This document shows positions 8,550 to 17,094 of a DNA stretch of 64,000 nucleotides, piece by piece. How positions within the stretch are numbered: the first letter of the stretch is position 1; every line of letters begins with the position of its first letter. The stretch spans positions 124,001 through 188,000 of the forward strand of contig NZ_VTOX01000005.1 in NCBI RefSeq assembly GCF_012184415.1. Reading direction: 5' to 3'. The position numbers and the translations under genes were made by a program. The DNA comes from Ramlibacter lithotrophicus (lineage in GTDB: Bacteria > Pseudomonadota > Gammaproteobacteria > Burkholderiales > Burkholderiaceae_C). Below the pieces are notes generated by a model, which was given only the letters and a program-made list of their open reading frames with translations, was not told the origin of the DNA and made no database searches.

Positions 8550-9401
8550 GTGCCTACTCTCAATGCCGACCTGCATTGTCATTCCGTCGTCTCCGACGGC
8601 ACCCTGACCCCCGAGCAACTGGCCGAACGCGCCGCCGCCAACGGCGTGGCGCTGTGGTCCCTCACCGACCACGACGAGGTCGGCGGCCAGCAGCGCGCGG
8701 CCGCGGCGGCCCGGGCCAGCGGCATGCGCTACGTCACCGGAACCGAGGTGTCGGTCACCTTCGCGGGCGAGACCGTGCACATCGTCGGCCTGGGCTTCGA
8801 TGCCGACGACGAGGCGCTGCGGGCCGGCCTGCGCGCGACCCGCGGCGGGCGCGGCGCACGCGCCAGGGAGATGTCGGAGCAGCTCGCCGCGGCCGGGATC
8901 GAAGGCGCCTACGAAGGCGCCCTCAAGTACGTCGGCAATCCGGAACTGATCTCGCGCACCCACTTCGCGCGCTTCCTGGTGGAGGCCGGCGTGTGCCGCG
9001 ACACGGGCGAGGTGTTTCGCCGCTTCCTCACCGAAGGCCATCCGGGCTTCGTGCCGCACCGCTGGGCCGGCCTGCGCGACGCCGTGCGCTGGATCACCGG
9101 CGCCGGCGGCATCGCCGTGATCGCCCATCCGGCTCGCTACCGGTTCACCGCCAACGAGGAATATGCGCTCTTCAGCGAATTCAAGGCCCATGGCGGGCAA
9201 GGTGTCGAGGTCGTGACGGGCAGCCACACCGTCGCGGAGTACGCGCGCTATGCCGACACCGCCCGCGAGTTCGGCCTGGCCGCCTCGCGCGGGAGCGACT
9301 TCCACAGCCCCGGCGAGAGCCACACCGACCTCGGCCAGTTGCCACCCCTGCCCGGCGCCGTCACGCCGGTGTGGGACCTGCTGGCCGACCGCATCCGGTG
9401 A
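8550..9401 (+). CDS. PHP-domain phosphoesterase (RNase AM / YciV type)
   Basis: A 283-residue PHP-fold metal-dependent phosphoesterase. Metal-binding motifs are clear: [27 protein letters not shown] and RGSDFHSPG. This arrangement matches the YciV/RNase AM (Rnm) group, which removes nucleotides from the 5' ends of RNA and 3',5'-bisphosphates. The start is a GTG at 8550, leaving only MPTLN before the first motif. The stop overlaps the GTG start of the following exporter by four bases, so translation is probably coupled. Confidence 0.88.
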   Translation: MPTLNADLHCHSVVSDGTLTPEQLAERAAANGVALWSLTDHDEVGGQQRAAAAARASGMRYVTGTEVSVTFAGETVHIVGLGFDADDEALRAGLRATRGGRGARAREMSEQLAAAGIEGAYEGALKYVGNPELISRTHFARFLVEAGVCRDTGEVFRRFLTEGHPGFVPHRWAGLRDAVRWITGAGGIAVIAHPARYRFTANEEYALFSEFKAHGGQGVEVVTGSHTVAEYARYADTAREFGLAASRGSDFHSPGESHTDLGQLPPLPGAVTPVWDLLADRIR

Positions 9402-10291
9402 GGCGGTCGCAACGCGCGCTGGCCGGCATCGCCCTGGCCGTGGGGGCCTGCGCCTGCTTCGCGGCGCTGGACACCACCACCAAGTACGTGAGCCTCTCCG
9501 TGCCGCTGCTGATGGCGCTGTGGTTCCGATATGCGTTCCAGGCCGTCGCGACCACGCTGGTGGTGCTGCCCTTGCGCGGCTCCGCCGTGCTGCGGACCGA
9601 GCATCCCCGGTTCCAGCTGCTGCGCGGGGTGCTGCTGCTCACCAGCAGCCTGCTGGCGTTCGCCAGCCTCATGTACATGCCCGTGGGCGAGTTCACCGCC
9701 ATCGTCATGATGGCGCCGCTGGCGATCACCCTGCTGGCGGCCACCGTGCTCAAGGAACATGTCTCGCCGCTGCGCTGGACGCTGGTGGCCGGCGGCTTTG
9801 CCGGGACGCTGGTGATCATCCGCCCCGGCGGCGAGGCGTTCCACTGGGCCAGCCTGCTGCCGGTGGGACTGGTGGTCACGAACTCCTGGTTCCAGGTGCT
9901 CACCAGCCGCATGGCACGGACCGAAGACCCGATGACCATGCACCTGTACACCGGCTGGGTCGGGACGTTGCTGGCGTCGATCGCGCTGCCGTTCGTCTGG
10001 ACGTCGCTGCCATCGTGGTGGCTGTGGGCCGGCCTGTGCTTCATGGGCGCGCTGGGCGCCATCGGCCACTTCCTGCTGATCCTGGCCTACCAGCGGGCCG
10101 CGGCGGCCACGCTCACGCCGTATCTCTATACCCAGATCGCGTTCGCCATGCTGGGCGGCTGGCTGGTCTTCTCGCACGTGCCCGACGGCTGGTCGCTGCT
10201 GGGGATGGCCGCCATCGCGGTATGCGGCGCCGGCGGCGCCTGGCTGACGGTGCGGGAAAGCCGGGTCGTGATGGAGCCGATCGAAGCGTGA
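9398..10291 (+). CDS. EamA/DMT-superfamily inner-membrane exporter
   Basis: A 297-residue protein with about ten hydrophobic helices arranged as two EamA repeats, typical of the drug/metabolite transporter superfamily. Recognisable blocks are [10 protein letters not shown] in helix 1, [14 protein letters not shown] in the first repeat and [18 protein letters not shown] in the second. Substrate cannot be read from sequence; relatives export amino acids, nucleobases or drugs, or are RhaT/RarD-like. GTG start at 9398 inside the stop of the PHP gene (GTGA overlap) indicates a two-gene operon. Confidence 0.87.
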   Translation: MRRSQRALAGIALAVGACACFAALDTTTKYVSLSVPLLMALWFRYAFQAVATTLVVLPLRGSAVLRTEHPRFQLLRGVLLLTSSLLAFASLMYMPVGEFTAIVMMAPLAITLLAATVLKEHVSPLRWTLVAGGFAGTLVIIRPGGEAFHWASLLPVGLVVTNSWFQVLTSRMARTEDPMTMHLYTGWVGTLLASIALPFVWTSLPSWWLWAGLCFMGALGAIGHFLLILAYQRAAAATLTPYLYTQIAFAMLGGWLVFSHVPDGWSLLGMAAIAVCGAGGAWLTVRESRVVMEPIEA

Positions 10292-10349
10292 TGGCCGGCT
10301 TCCGCGCCCGTGGTAGTTTCGGGGGCCGCCGGCACCGGCGCTGATCCCC

Positions 10350-10985
10350 ATGGCCCAGTACTTCGAAGTGCACCCCGAGAACCCGCAGCCGCGGTTGCTG
10401 CGGCAGGCCGTCGCCCTGCTCGAACGCGGCGGCATCGTCGCCGTTCCCACCGACTCGAGCTACGCCCTGGCCTGCCACCTGGACGACAAGAGTGCGGTCG
10501 ACCGGCTGCGCCAGATCCGCGGCGTCGACGAGCGCCACCACCTCACGCTGCTGTGCCGCGACCTGAGCGAGCTGGCCACCTACGCCCGGGTGGACAACCG
10601 TCAGTACCGGCTGCTCAAGAGCGGCACGCCGGGGCCGTTCACCTTCATCCTGGAAGCCACCCGGGAGGTGCCGCGCCGGGTGAGCCACCCCCAGCGCAAG
10701 ACGATCGGCCTGCGGGTGCCGGACCACCGGGTGCTGCAGGAACTCCTCGCCCTGCACGGCGGGCCGTTGCTGGCGACCACGCTCATTCCGCCGCAGGCGA
10801 GCGAGCCGCTCAAGGACGGCCGGGAGATCCGCGACCGCTACGAGAAACTGATCGCCGCCGTGGTGGACGCCGGCGCCTGCTCGTCGGAACCTACCACGGT
10901 GATCGACCTCACGCCGATGGGGACCGGCGGCGAAGCCGTCGTCACCCGCCGTGGCCGCGGCGACCCGGCCGCGCTGGGGCTGTAA
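10350..10985 (+). CDS. YciO/TsaC-family Sua5-YrdC domain protein
   Basis: A 211-residue protein with a single YrdC-like domain (TDSSYALAC, DERHHLTLLCRDLSEL, PGPFTFILEA, RKTIGLRVPDH). YrdC proteins bind ATP and RNA; TsaC/Sua5 makes threonylcarbamoyl-AMP for tRNA t6A. The sequence follows the YciO branch (HPENPQPRLL start), which in E. coli is not the main t6A enzyme, so I do not call it tsaC. The gene is followed after 58 bases by the M50 protease and then trpS, an order commonly seen in Burkholderiales. Confidence 0.85.
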   Translation: MAQYFEVHPENPQPRLLRQAVALLERGGIVAVPTDSSYALACHLDDKSAVDRLRQIRGVDERHHLTLLCRDLSELATYARVDNRQYRLLKSGTPGPFTFILEATREVPRRVSHPQRKTIGLRVPDHRVLQELLALHGGPLLATTLIPPQASEPLKDGREIRDRYEKLIAAVVDAGACSSEPTTVIDLTPMGTGGEAVVTRRGRGDPAALGL

Positions 10986-11043
10986 CCACGAGTCGCGGCC
11001 GGCGGCCGACGTGCCGCCTGACCCGTCTGAGACAATCCGAACC

Positions 11044-11712
11044 GTGGATATCAACAACCTCGTCCAAACCGTCCTGATCTATGCGCTGCCGGTGCTGTTC
11101 GCCATCACGATCCACGAGGCGGCGCATGGCTACGTGGCGCGGGCCCTGGGCGACAACACGGCGTATGCGATGGGCCGGGTGACGCTCAACCCGATCAAGC
11201 ACGTCGACCCGATGGGCACCATCCTGATGCCCCTGCTGCTGTATTTCGCGACCAAGGGGGCTTTCCTCTTCGGCTACGCCAAGCCGGTGCCGGTGAACTT
11301 CGGCCACCTGCGGCATCCCAAGCGCGACATGATCTGGGTGGCGCTGGCCGGGCCGGCCTCCAACTTCCTGCAGGCGATCCTCTGGGCCGTGGCGTACACG
11401 GTCCTGGTCGGCAGCGGCGTCACCGAGCGCTTCTTCCTGGAGATGTGCAAGGCCGGCGTGCTGGTCAACCTGGTCATGTGGGCCTTCAACCTGTTCCCGC
11501 TGCCGCCGCTGGACGGCGGACGGATCCTGGTCGGGCTGCTGCCGCGGCGGCTGGCGTGGTCGTTCAGCCGGATCGAGCCGTGGGGCTTCTTCATCGTGCT
11601 GGGCCTGGTGCTGGTCGGCATCGTCGGCACGTACTGGCTGCGGCCGCTGATCGGGCTCGGCTACGTCATCCTCGATTTCCTGCTCACCCCCCTCACCGCG
11701 TTGTTCACCTGA
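11044..11712 (+). CDS. Site-2 protease family (M50) membrane metallopeptidase
   Basis: A 222-residue polytopic membrane protein with about five hydrophobic segments. The zinc motif is HEAAH (residues about 20-24) in helix 1, and the third metal ligand lies in FNLFPLPPLDGGRI, the NPDG-like motif of this family. Members cut substrates within the membrane; this short form lacks PDZ domains. It starts at a GTG (MDINNLVQTV) without a strong ribosome-binding site. Its TGA overlaps the ATG of trpS by one base. Confidence 0.9.
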   Translation: MDINNLVQTVLIYALPVLFAITIHEAAHGYVARALGDNTAYAMGRVTLNPIKHVDPMGTILMPLLLYFATKGAFLFGYAKPVPVNFGHLRHPKRDMIWVALAGPASNFLQAILWAVAYTVLVGSGVTERFFLEMCKAGVLVNLVMWAFNLFPLPPLDGGRILVGLLPRRLAWSFSRIEPWGFFIVLGLVLVGIVGTYWLRPLIGLGYVILDFLLTPLTALFT

Positions 11713-12998
11713 TGGCTGCTCCCGTGCGTTTCCTCACCGGCATCACCACCACCGGCACCCCTCACCTGGGCAACTACGTCGGCGCCTTCCGCCCCGCGGT
11801 GGAAGCCAGCCGCCGCCCGGGCACCGAGAACTTCTATTTCCTGGCCGACTACCACGCGCTGATCAAGTGCGACGAGCCGGCGCGGGTGCAGCGCTCGACG
11901 CTGGAGATCGCGGCGTGCTGGCTCGCCGTCGGGCTGGACCCGGAGCGCGTGCTGTTCTACCGCCAGTCCGACATTCCCGAGATCCCCGAGCTCACCTGGC
12001 TGCTGACCTGCGTCACCGGCAAGGGCCTGCTCAACCGGGCGCACGCGTACAAGGCCGCGGTCGACAAGAACAACGCCGGCGGCCTCGACCCCGATGTCGA
12101 CGTGACGGCCGGCCTCTTCATGTACCCGGTGCTGATGGCGGCTGACATCCTGATGTTCAAGGCGCACAGGATCCCCGTGGGCCGCGACCAGGTGCAGCAC
12201 GTCGAGATGGCGCGCGACATCGCCAATAGCTTCAACCACCTGTACGGCGACCTGCTGGTCCCGCCCGAAGCGCAGATCGACGAGACCGTCGCCTTGCTGC
12301 CGGGGCTGGACGGCCGCAAGATGAGCAAGAGCTACGACAACCACATCCCGCTGTTCGCGCCGCGCGAGCAGTTGCGCAAGCTGATCGCCGGCATCGTCAC
12401 GGATTCGCGCGCGCCTGGCGAGCCCAAGGAGGTGGAGGGCTCGGCGCTGTTCCAGATCTACGAGGCGTTCGCCTCGGTGGAGGAAACGCAGCGGCTGCGC
12501 CAGGCTTACGCGGACGGCATCGCCTGGAGCGAGGCCAAGCAGACGTTGTTCGACCGCATCGACGCCGAGATCGCGCCGATGCGCGAGCGCTACGAAGCGC
12601 TGGTCGCCGAGCCGGCGCGCATCGAGCGCATCCTCAAGGCGGGCGCCGCGAAGGCGCGTGCCATCGCCACCCCGTTCATGGCCGAACTGCGCCACGCGGT
12701 GGGGCTGCGCAACCTGGGCGCCGCTGCGTCGGCGCCGAAGGCGAAAGCGGCCAAGGCGGCGACGCCAGCCTTCAAGCAATACCGCGAGGCCGACGGCAAG
12801 CACTACTTCAAGCTGGTCGATGCGGCCGGCCGGCTGCTCGCGCAAAGCACCGGCTTCGAATCCCCGCAGGACGCGGGCCGCGCCGTGGCCCGCCTCAAGC
12901 GCGAAGGGCTCGCGCCGGGCGAGCCGCAACTCCAGCTTGCCGAGGGCGTGGCCGCCGACCAGGTGGCCGCCGCGCTGCGCCAGTTCGCGGCCGATTGA
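11712..12998 (+). CDS. trpS: Tryptophanyl-tRNA synthetase with C-terminal extension
   Basis: A 428-residue class I synthetase that charges tRNA-Trp. The HIGH-like motif is TPHLGNYVG and the KMSKS loop is GRKMSKSYDN. The catalytic and anticodon-binding parts end near residue 335, the normal TrpS length. A further region of about 85 residues follows an Ala/Lys linker (APKAKAAKAA) and reads KHYFKLVDAAGRLLAQST with GFESPQDAGRAVARLKREG. That pattern looks like one YegP/DUF1508 repeat. It is translationally coupled to the M50 protease gene. Confidence 0.94.
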   Translation: MAAPVRFLTGITTTGTPHLGNYVGAFRPAVEASRRPGTENFYFLADYHALIKCDEPARVQRSTLEIAACWLAVGLDPERVLFYRQSDIPEIPELTWLLTCVTGKGLLNRAHAYKAAVDKNNAGGLDPDVDVTAGLFMYPVLMAADILMFKAHRIPVGRDQVQHVEMARDIANSFNHLYGDLLVPPEAQIDETVALLPGLDGRKMSKSYDNHIPLFAPREQLRKLIAGIVTDSRAPGEPKEVEGSALFQIYEAFASVEETQRLRQAYADGIAWSEAKQTLFDRIDAEIAPMRERYEALVAEPARIERILKAGAAKARAIATPFMAELRHAVGLRNLGAAASAPKAKAAKAATPAFKQYREADGKHYFKLVDAAGRLLAQSTGFESPQDAGRAVARLKREGLAPGEPQLQLAEGVAADQVAAALRQFAAD

Positions 12999-13053
12999 CG
13001 CGCGGCCGCGGGGCACCCGGCGCGCCCATGTTCAGAGTTATGCTTTCTTTCTT

Positions 13054-13677
13054 ATGACCGCTGAAAACAAAACCCCGAAGCCCATGGTCCTGTACGTCAT
13101 CGACGACCATCCGCTGATGCGCGAGGCCGTCGTGATGCTGTTGCGGCGGCTGCGTCCGGGCTCGACGGTGATCGAACTCGAACGGCTGGGCGGCATCGAA
13201 TCGGCCGTGCGGCAGAACGGCCAGCCGGACCTGATCTGCCTGGACCTGAAGCTGCCGGACACCACCGGCACCTCCGGCATCCACGAGCTGAAGAAGCGCT
13301 TTCCCGAGGCGCCGCTCGCCGTGCTCTCGGCCTCGCCGGCCGCCGACGCGGAAGAGGGCTGCATCGAGGCCGGGGCCGACATCTACATCGAGAAGTCAGC
13401 CGGGGCGCAGGAGATCGCCAGCGCGCTGCGGGCGCTGCTCAGCGCCGACGGCGGGTTCGAGGAACTCGCGCCGAACGACAACAAGCTGTCCAAGCGGCAG
13501 AAGCAGCTGATCGTGATGCTCGACCGCGGCCTGTCCAATCGCGAGATCGCCGACGAACTCGGCATCAGCGAGCACACGGTGAAGGTCCACCTGTGGCGGC
13601 TGTTCCGGCGCCTGGGCGTCAAGAGCCGCACCCAGACGATCCACTACGCCCGCACTCACGGCATGCTGACCAGCTGA
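13054..13677 (+). CDS. LuxR/NarL-family response regulator
   Basis: A 207-residue two-domain regulator. The receiver (residues 10-130) has the acidic pair in VIDDHPLMREA, the phosphoacceptor in ICLDLKLPD and the conserved Lys in IYIEKSA. A GerE-type helix-turn-helix follows (about 145-205: LSKRQKQLIVMLDRGLSNREIADELGISEHTVKVHL, in two helices). It is convergent with the histidine kinase gene and overlaps it by 22 bases, so the two are a probable pair. The start MTAENK is chosen; MVLYVIDD at 13084 is an alternative. Confidence 0.9.
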   Translation: MTAENKTPKPMVLYVIDDHPLMREAVVMLLRRLRPGSTVIELERLGGIESAVRQNGQPDLICLDLKLPDTTGTSGIHELKKRFPEAPLAVLSASPAADAEEGCIEAGADIYIEKSAGAQEIASALRALLSADGGFEELAPNDNKLSKRQKQLIVMLDRGLSNREIADELGISEHTVKVHLWRLFRRLGVKSRTQTIHYARTHGMLTS

Positions 13678-15071
13678 GCCACGCTGGCGGCCGCGCGGTC
13701 GGCGGCCTGCCGCGCGTCGGTCGGCGCGAGCCGCAGCCGGAACACGGTGCCGCGGCCGGGACGCGACGCCAGGTCGATGGGGTGGCCGAGGATCGCCGAC
13801 AGCCGCGCCACGATGTACAGGCCCAGCCCGAACCCGTCCTCGGTCCCGCCGTGCGCGGGCACCTTGTAGAACTCGCGGAAGATCTCGCGCTGGTGCACCG
13901 GTGCGATGCCGACGCCGGTATCCCACACCTCGATGCGGCAGCCGCCGCTGCCGGCCCGCGAAGCGAGCAGCAGCCCGCCGCGCTCGGTGTACTTGATGGC
14001 GTTGGACAGCAGGTTGCCGACGATGCGCCGCAGCAGGATCGGATCGGAAAGCACTCTTCCCGGCGTGGCGTGGACCCGGAACTGCAGACCCCGCGCCTGC
14101 GCCAGCGGCCGGTACTGCAGCTCGAGGTCGTGCACCAGTTGCGCCAGGTCGACCGGCTCGATGTTCAGCTTGATCTTGCCCGAGTCGAGCCGCACCAGGT
14201 CGAACAGCGAATCGAACAGCGCGTTCACCGCCTTGGTCGACTCGACGATCTTCGGCGCCAGTTCGTGCACCAGCTCGGGCTCGCTGCCGAGCCAGTCGGC
14301 GTACAGGCTCAGCGCATGCACCGGCTGGCGGATGTCGTGGGCGGCGCTGGCGAGGAAACGGTTCTTGATCTCGACGGCATCGAGCGCCGCCTGCGTCTGC
14401 CGCGTGAGCGACTCGATCAGCTGGTTGTTGCGGAACTGCAGCTCGAAATTGCGCCGGTGCGTCATGTGCAGCCGCAATCCCGCCTCGCGCAGCACCTCCC
14501 AGAAGATCAGCAGCAGCGCGATGATCCAGTAGTGGTAATAGGGACCGCGGAACTGCAGCTCGGCGCCGACCCGCCAGAGCATGACGGCAAGCGCCGTGAG
14601 GGCCAGCGTGTCGAGATACGCGCGCAGCGTCGCGAGGTGCGTCGACAGCGCGTTGATCGAGAACATGGCCAGGCCCGCGAGCAGGAGCCAGCAGATGAAC
14701 TGGTCGGCCAGCGACGAGCGGTCGAAGTACAGCAGCGTCGAGGAGCCCCAGACCATCGCGCTCACCGGCCACAGGAAGCGGTACCGGGCGAAGAACGCCA
14801 GGTGTTCGGCCGCGCCGAGCGGTGCCACGTCGCGCACGTACCGCCGCATCACCGCGAAGCGCACGCCCGCCAGCGCCAGGGCGCAGGCGGACCACAGGGC
14901 CAGGGCCGACCAGGCGACGTCGCTCCACAACACGCCCACGATGATCGGCACCAGGAAAAGCCCCAGCAGCTGCGTCGTCCGCGCCGTGCGCAGCAGGCTG
15001 CGCACCAGTTCCGCTTCGACCCACTGGGCTTCCGCGGGGGTCGCGACGGCGGCAGGCAGATCGGGTTTCAT
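13656..15071 (-). CDS. Membrane sensor histidine kinase
   Basis: A 471-residue kinase with five or six transmembrane segments in its first 190 residues and no large periplasmic loop, suggesting a membrane-sensed signal. The HisKA box is FLASAAHDIRQPVHAL (His about residue 243), a variant H-box seen with NarL-type partners, followed by HATPase motifs (NLLSNAIKYTERGG, WDTGVGIAP, GFGLGLYIV). Its 3' end overlaps the 3' end of the LuxR-type regulator by 22 bases, so the pair is arranged tail to tail rather than as an operon. Confidence 0.9.
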   Translation of the reverse strand: MKPDLPAAVATPAEAQWVEAELVRSLLRTARTTQLLGLFLVPIIVGVLWSDVAWSALALWSACALALAGVRFAVMRRYVRDVAPLGAAEHLAFFARYRFLWPVSAMVWGSSTLLYFDRSSLADQFICWLLLAGLAMFSINALSTHLATLRAYLDTLALTALAVMLWRVGAELQFRGPYYHYWIIALLLIFWEVLREAGLRLHMTHRRNFELQFRNNQLIESLTRQTQAALDAVEIKNRFLASAAHDIRQPVHALSLYADWLGSEPELVHELAPKIVESTKAVNALFDSLFDLVRLDSGKIKLNIEPVDLAQLVHDLELQYRPLAQARGLQFRVHATPGRVLSDPILLRRIVGNLLSNAIKYTERGGLLLASRAGSGGCRIEVWDTGVGIAPVHQREIFREFYKVPAHGGTEDGFGLGLYIVARLSAILGHPIDLASRPGRGTVFRLRLAPTDARQAADRAAASVAQLVSMP

Positions 15072-15117
15072 GCCCGCAGTCTACCGAGCCGGCGGAGCCG
15101 GGCCGCGCGCTTTCGGG

Positions 15118-15405
15118 TCAGCCCGAACCGCCCTCGCCGCCGGCATCCGGTTCGCCGCGGGCTCGCCTTGCGCGCGCCGGCTGCGCGGCGGCGCCTCCCA
15201 CGGGTCCGCGGCCACCGCGGGACGGCGGCACCTTGCCGTGCTCGTCGGGCGCGTTGCCGCCGGCGACGGGTTCGCGCTGGCGCTCCGGGTCCACCGACGC
15301 GAAGCCGCGGTTGACGGAGCCGGGCCGCGTCGCGACCGGGCGCGGCCTCCCCGCCGCGGCGGACCCGCCCCGCGAACCGCCCTGCCTCTCAGACACCATG
15401 TGCAT
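15118..15405 (-). CDS. Degenerate KGG-type stress-induced protein
   Basis: A 95-residue, Gly/Arg/Pro-rich, probably disordered protein. It contains RGFASVDPERQRE, the hallmark of KGG (YciG/GsiB-like) stress proteins, where it normally continues IASKGG. Here the following residues read PVAGGNAPDEHGKV, so the repeat is degenerate. The second member of the family in this window (21747-21974) keeps the motif. The gene starts inside the end of rpoN (17-base overlap, or 11 if the second Met at 15399 is used), implying co-transcription with rpoN. Confidence 0.7.
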   Translation of the reverse strand: MHMVSERQGGSRGGSAAAGRPRPVATRPGSVNRGFASVDPERQREPVAGGNAPDEHGKVPPSRGGRGPVGGAAAQPARARRARGEPDAGGEGGSG

Positions 15406-16810
15406 CTCCTTTCCCGGCGCCGGCGGCCCGGCCGCGCCGCCGTTCGGCCGGCTCGATCCTGAGCAACTGGCGGTACTTCGTGACCGTGCGCCTGGCCACC
15501 TGCAGCCCCTGGCGGGAAAGCTCGGCCGCGATCTCCACGTCCGACAGCGGCCGCCCTGGCGTCTCCGCGGCGATCATTTCCTGGATCAGCCCGCGGATCG
15601 CCGTCGGCGAACATGCGCCGCCGCCCGCGGTGGCCAGCCCGCGCGAGAAGAAGTACTTCAGCTCGAACACGCCGCAGGGCGTGGCCATGAACTTGTTGTT
15701 GGTGACCCGAGAGACCGTCGACTCGTGCACGCCGACTTCCCTGGCGATCTCGCGCAGCGCCAGCGGCTTCATCGCCATCGCGCCGTATGCCAGGAAGTGC
15801 TGCTGGCGCCCGAGGATGGCCCGCGCCACGCTCAAGATCGTCGAGAACCGCTGTTCGACATTGCGCACGGTCCAGCGCGCCTCCTGCAGATGCGCGCCGA
15901 GCTCGGCGTGGCGCGGCTCGCGGTGCCGCTGGAACAGTTCGACGTAGCTGCGATTGAGCTTCACGCGCGGCACCACGGCCTCGTTGAGGGTGGCCACCCA
16001 CTCGCCGCGGATCTTGCGCACGATGATGTCGGGCGTCACGTACTGCACCGCCGGCTCCGAGAAACGCCAGCCCGGGTGCGGATCGAGGCGGCGGATCGCG
16101 GCGCAAGCGTTTTCCACGGCCGCGGGCGGCTGGCCGAGGCGCCGGGCCAGCGCGCGCAGGTCGCCGGCGGCGAGCGCCTGCAGGTGCTGCGCGAGGATTC
16201 TTTCGGCCAGGCTGCGCGTGGCCCCGGGAGGTGCCGTGCGCAGCTGCAGTTGCAGGCATTCGGCCAGGTCGCGCGCGCCGACCCCCGCGGGATCGAGCGC
16301 CTGCACGAGGCGCAGCGCGATCGTCAGTTCCTCCGGCTGCGGCGGCGGCGCCAGCCGCAGCGGATCGGCCGTCTCCGCGAGCGGCATGCGCAGGTAGCCG
16401 TCGTCGTCCAGCGACTCGACGACGGCGCTCGCCAGCGCCAGGTCGCGCGGCGACAGCGGCAGCACGTGCAACTGCCCCAGCAGGTGGCCTGCCAGCGACG
16501 TGCGCGCCTCCAGCGTGTCGAACAGCGCGCCATCGGCATCCGCATGCCGCAGGCGACCCGGGCTGCCGACACCCCAGAGCTCGGCATGAGACGGCGGCGG
16601 CAGCGCCGGCTCGTCGGTCGCGGCATCGTCATCGACGCCCGGCGGCACGTCCTCCTGCTCCAGGAACGGGTTGGTGTCGAGGGCGTCGCGCACCACCTGG
16701 GCGAAATCCTGCGACGACAGCTGCAACAGCCGCACCGCGCGCTGCAGCCGCGGCGACAGGGCGGGTTGCAGGCTGGCGATCGTCGATGCGTGCAAGCTCA
16801 GGGAATGCAT
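15389..16810 (-). CDS. rpoN: RNA polymerase sigma-54 factor
   Basis: A 473-residue sigma-54. Region I is the N-terminal SLSLHASTIASLQPALSPRL block that contacts activators. The core-binding domain spans about 120-300, and the C-terminal DNA-binding part has a helix-turn-helix (REIAREVGVHESTVSRV) and the RpoN box ARRTVTKYR. It directs transcription from -24/-12 promoters and needs an NtrC-class AAA+ activator, one of which is encoded nearby (20180-21535). It is not beside lptB and hpf, the usual context of the housekeeping copy, so this may be a second rpoN. The start MHSLSL gives the standard N-terminus. Confidence 0.93.
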   Translation of the reverse strand: MHSLSLHASTIASLQPALSPRLQRAVRLLQLSSQDFAQVVRDALDTNPFLEQEDVPPGVDDDAATDEPALPPPSHAELWGVGSPGRLRHADADGALFDTLEARTSLAGHLLGQLHVLPLSPRDLALASAVVESLDDDGYLRMPLAETADPLRLAPPPQPEELTIALRLVQALDPAGVGARDLAECLQLQLRTAPPGATRSLAERILAQHLQALAAGDLRALARRLGQPPAAVENACAAIRRLDPHPGWRFSEPAVQYVTPDIIVRKIRGEWVATLNEAVVPRVKLNRSYVELFQRHREPRHAELGAHLQEARWTVRNVEQRFSTILSVARAILGRQQHFLAYGAMAMKPLALREIAREVGVHESTVSRVTNNKFMATPCGVFELKYFFSRGLATAGGGACSPTAIRGLIQEMIAAETPGRPLSDVEIAAELSRQGLQVARRTVTKYRQLLRIEPAERRRGRAAGAGKGDAHGV

Positions 16811-17094
16811 GTGCGGGTTCCGGTTTCGCGTGATTGTTTCCGCGCCGGCGCCGCACCGGTGCCTGCGAATGCAACGCCATGTCGGCTGCGCAACGGCCCG
16901 GTGCTGGTCACGCCTGAAGGCTTTCGTGACACCGGCGCCGTGTGTGGTGCGAAAAATGTGGCACCCGCCGCCCGCAGCGCAGCGCCGGCGCGGCCAAACC
17001 GGGGCATCGGTCTCGCGTGGCGGAACGATTTGCCGCAAGAGCTGGCTGCGGGGGCCACGCATCGGCCAGCCGGTCCTTACAAAAGGTTGCCTCC

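Noticed and set aside
10350-10985. Naming the YrdC-domain gene tsaC
   Set aside because: The sequence follows the YciO branch, and function in t6A synthesis cannot be decided from sequence alone.
15400-15415. A GG-N10-GC match at the start of the degenerate KGG gene
   Set aside because: Only the invariant dinucleotides match and it overlaps the start codon, so it could not drive this gene.
17018-17033. A second sigma-54-like promoter before the hybrid kinase gene
   Set aside because: TGGCGGAACGATTTGC has 11 bases between GG and GC instead of 10, and sigma-54 is strict about this spacing.
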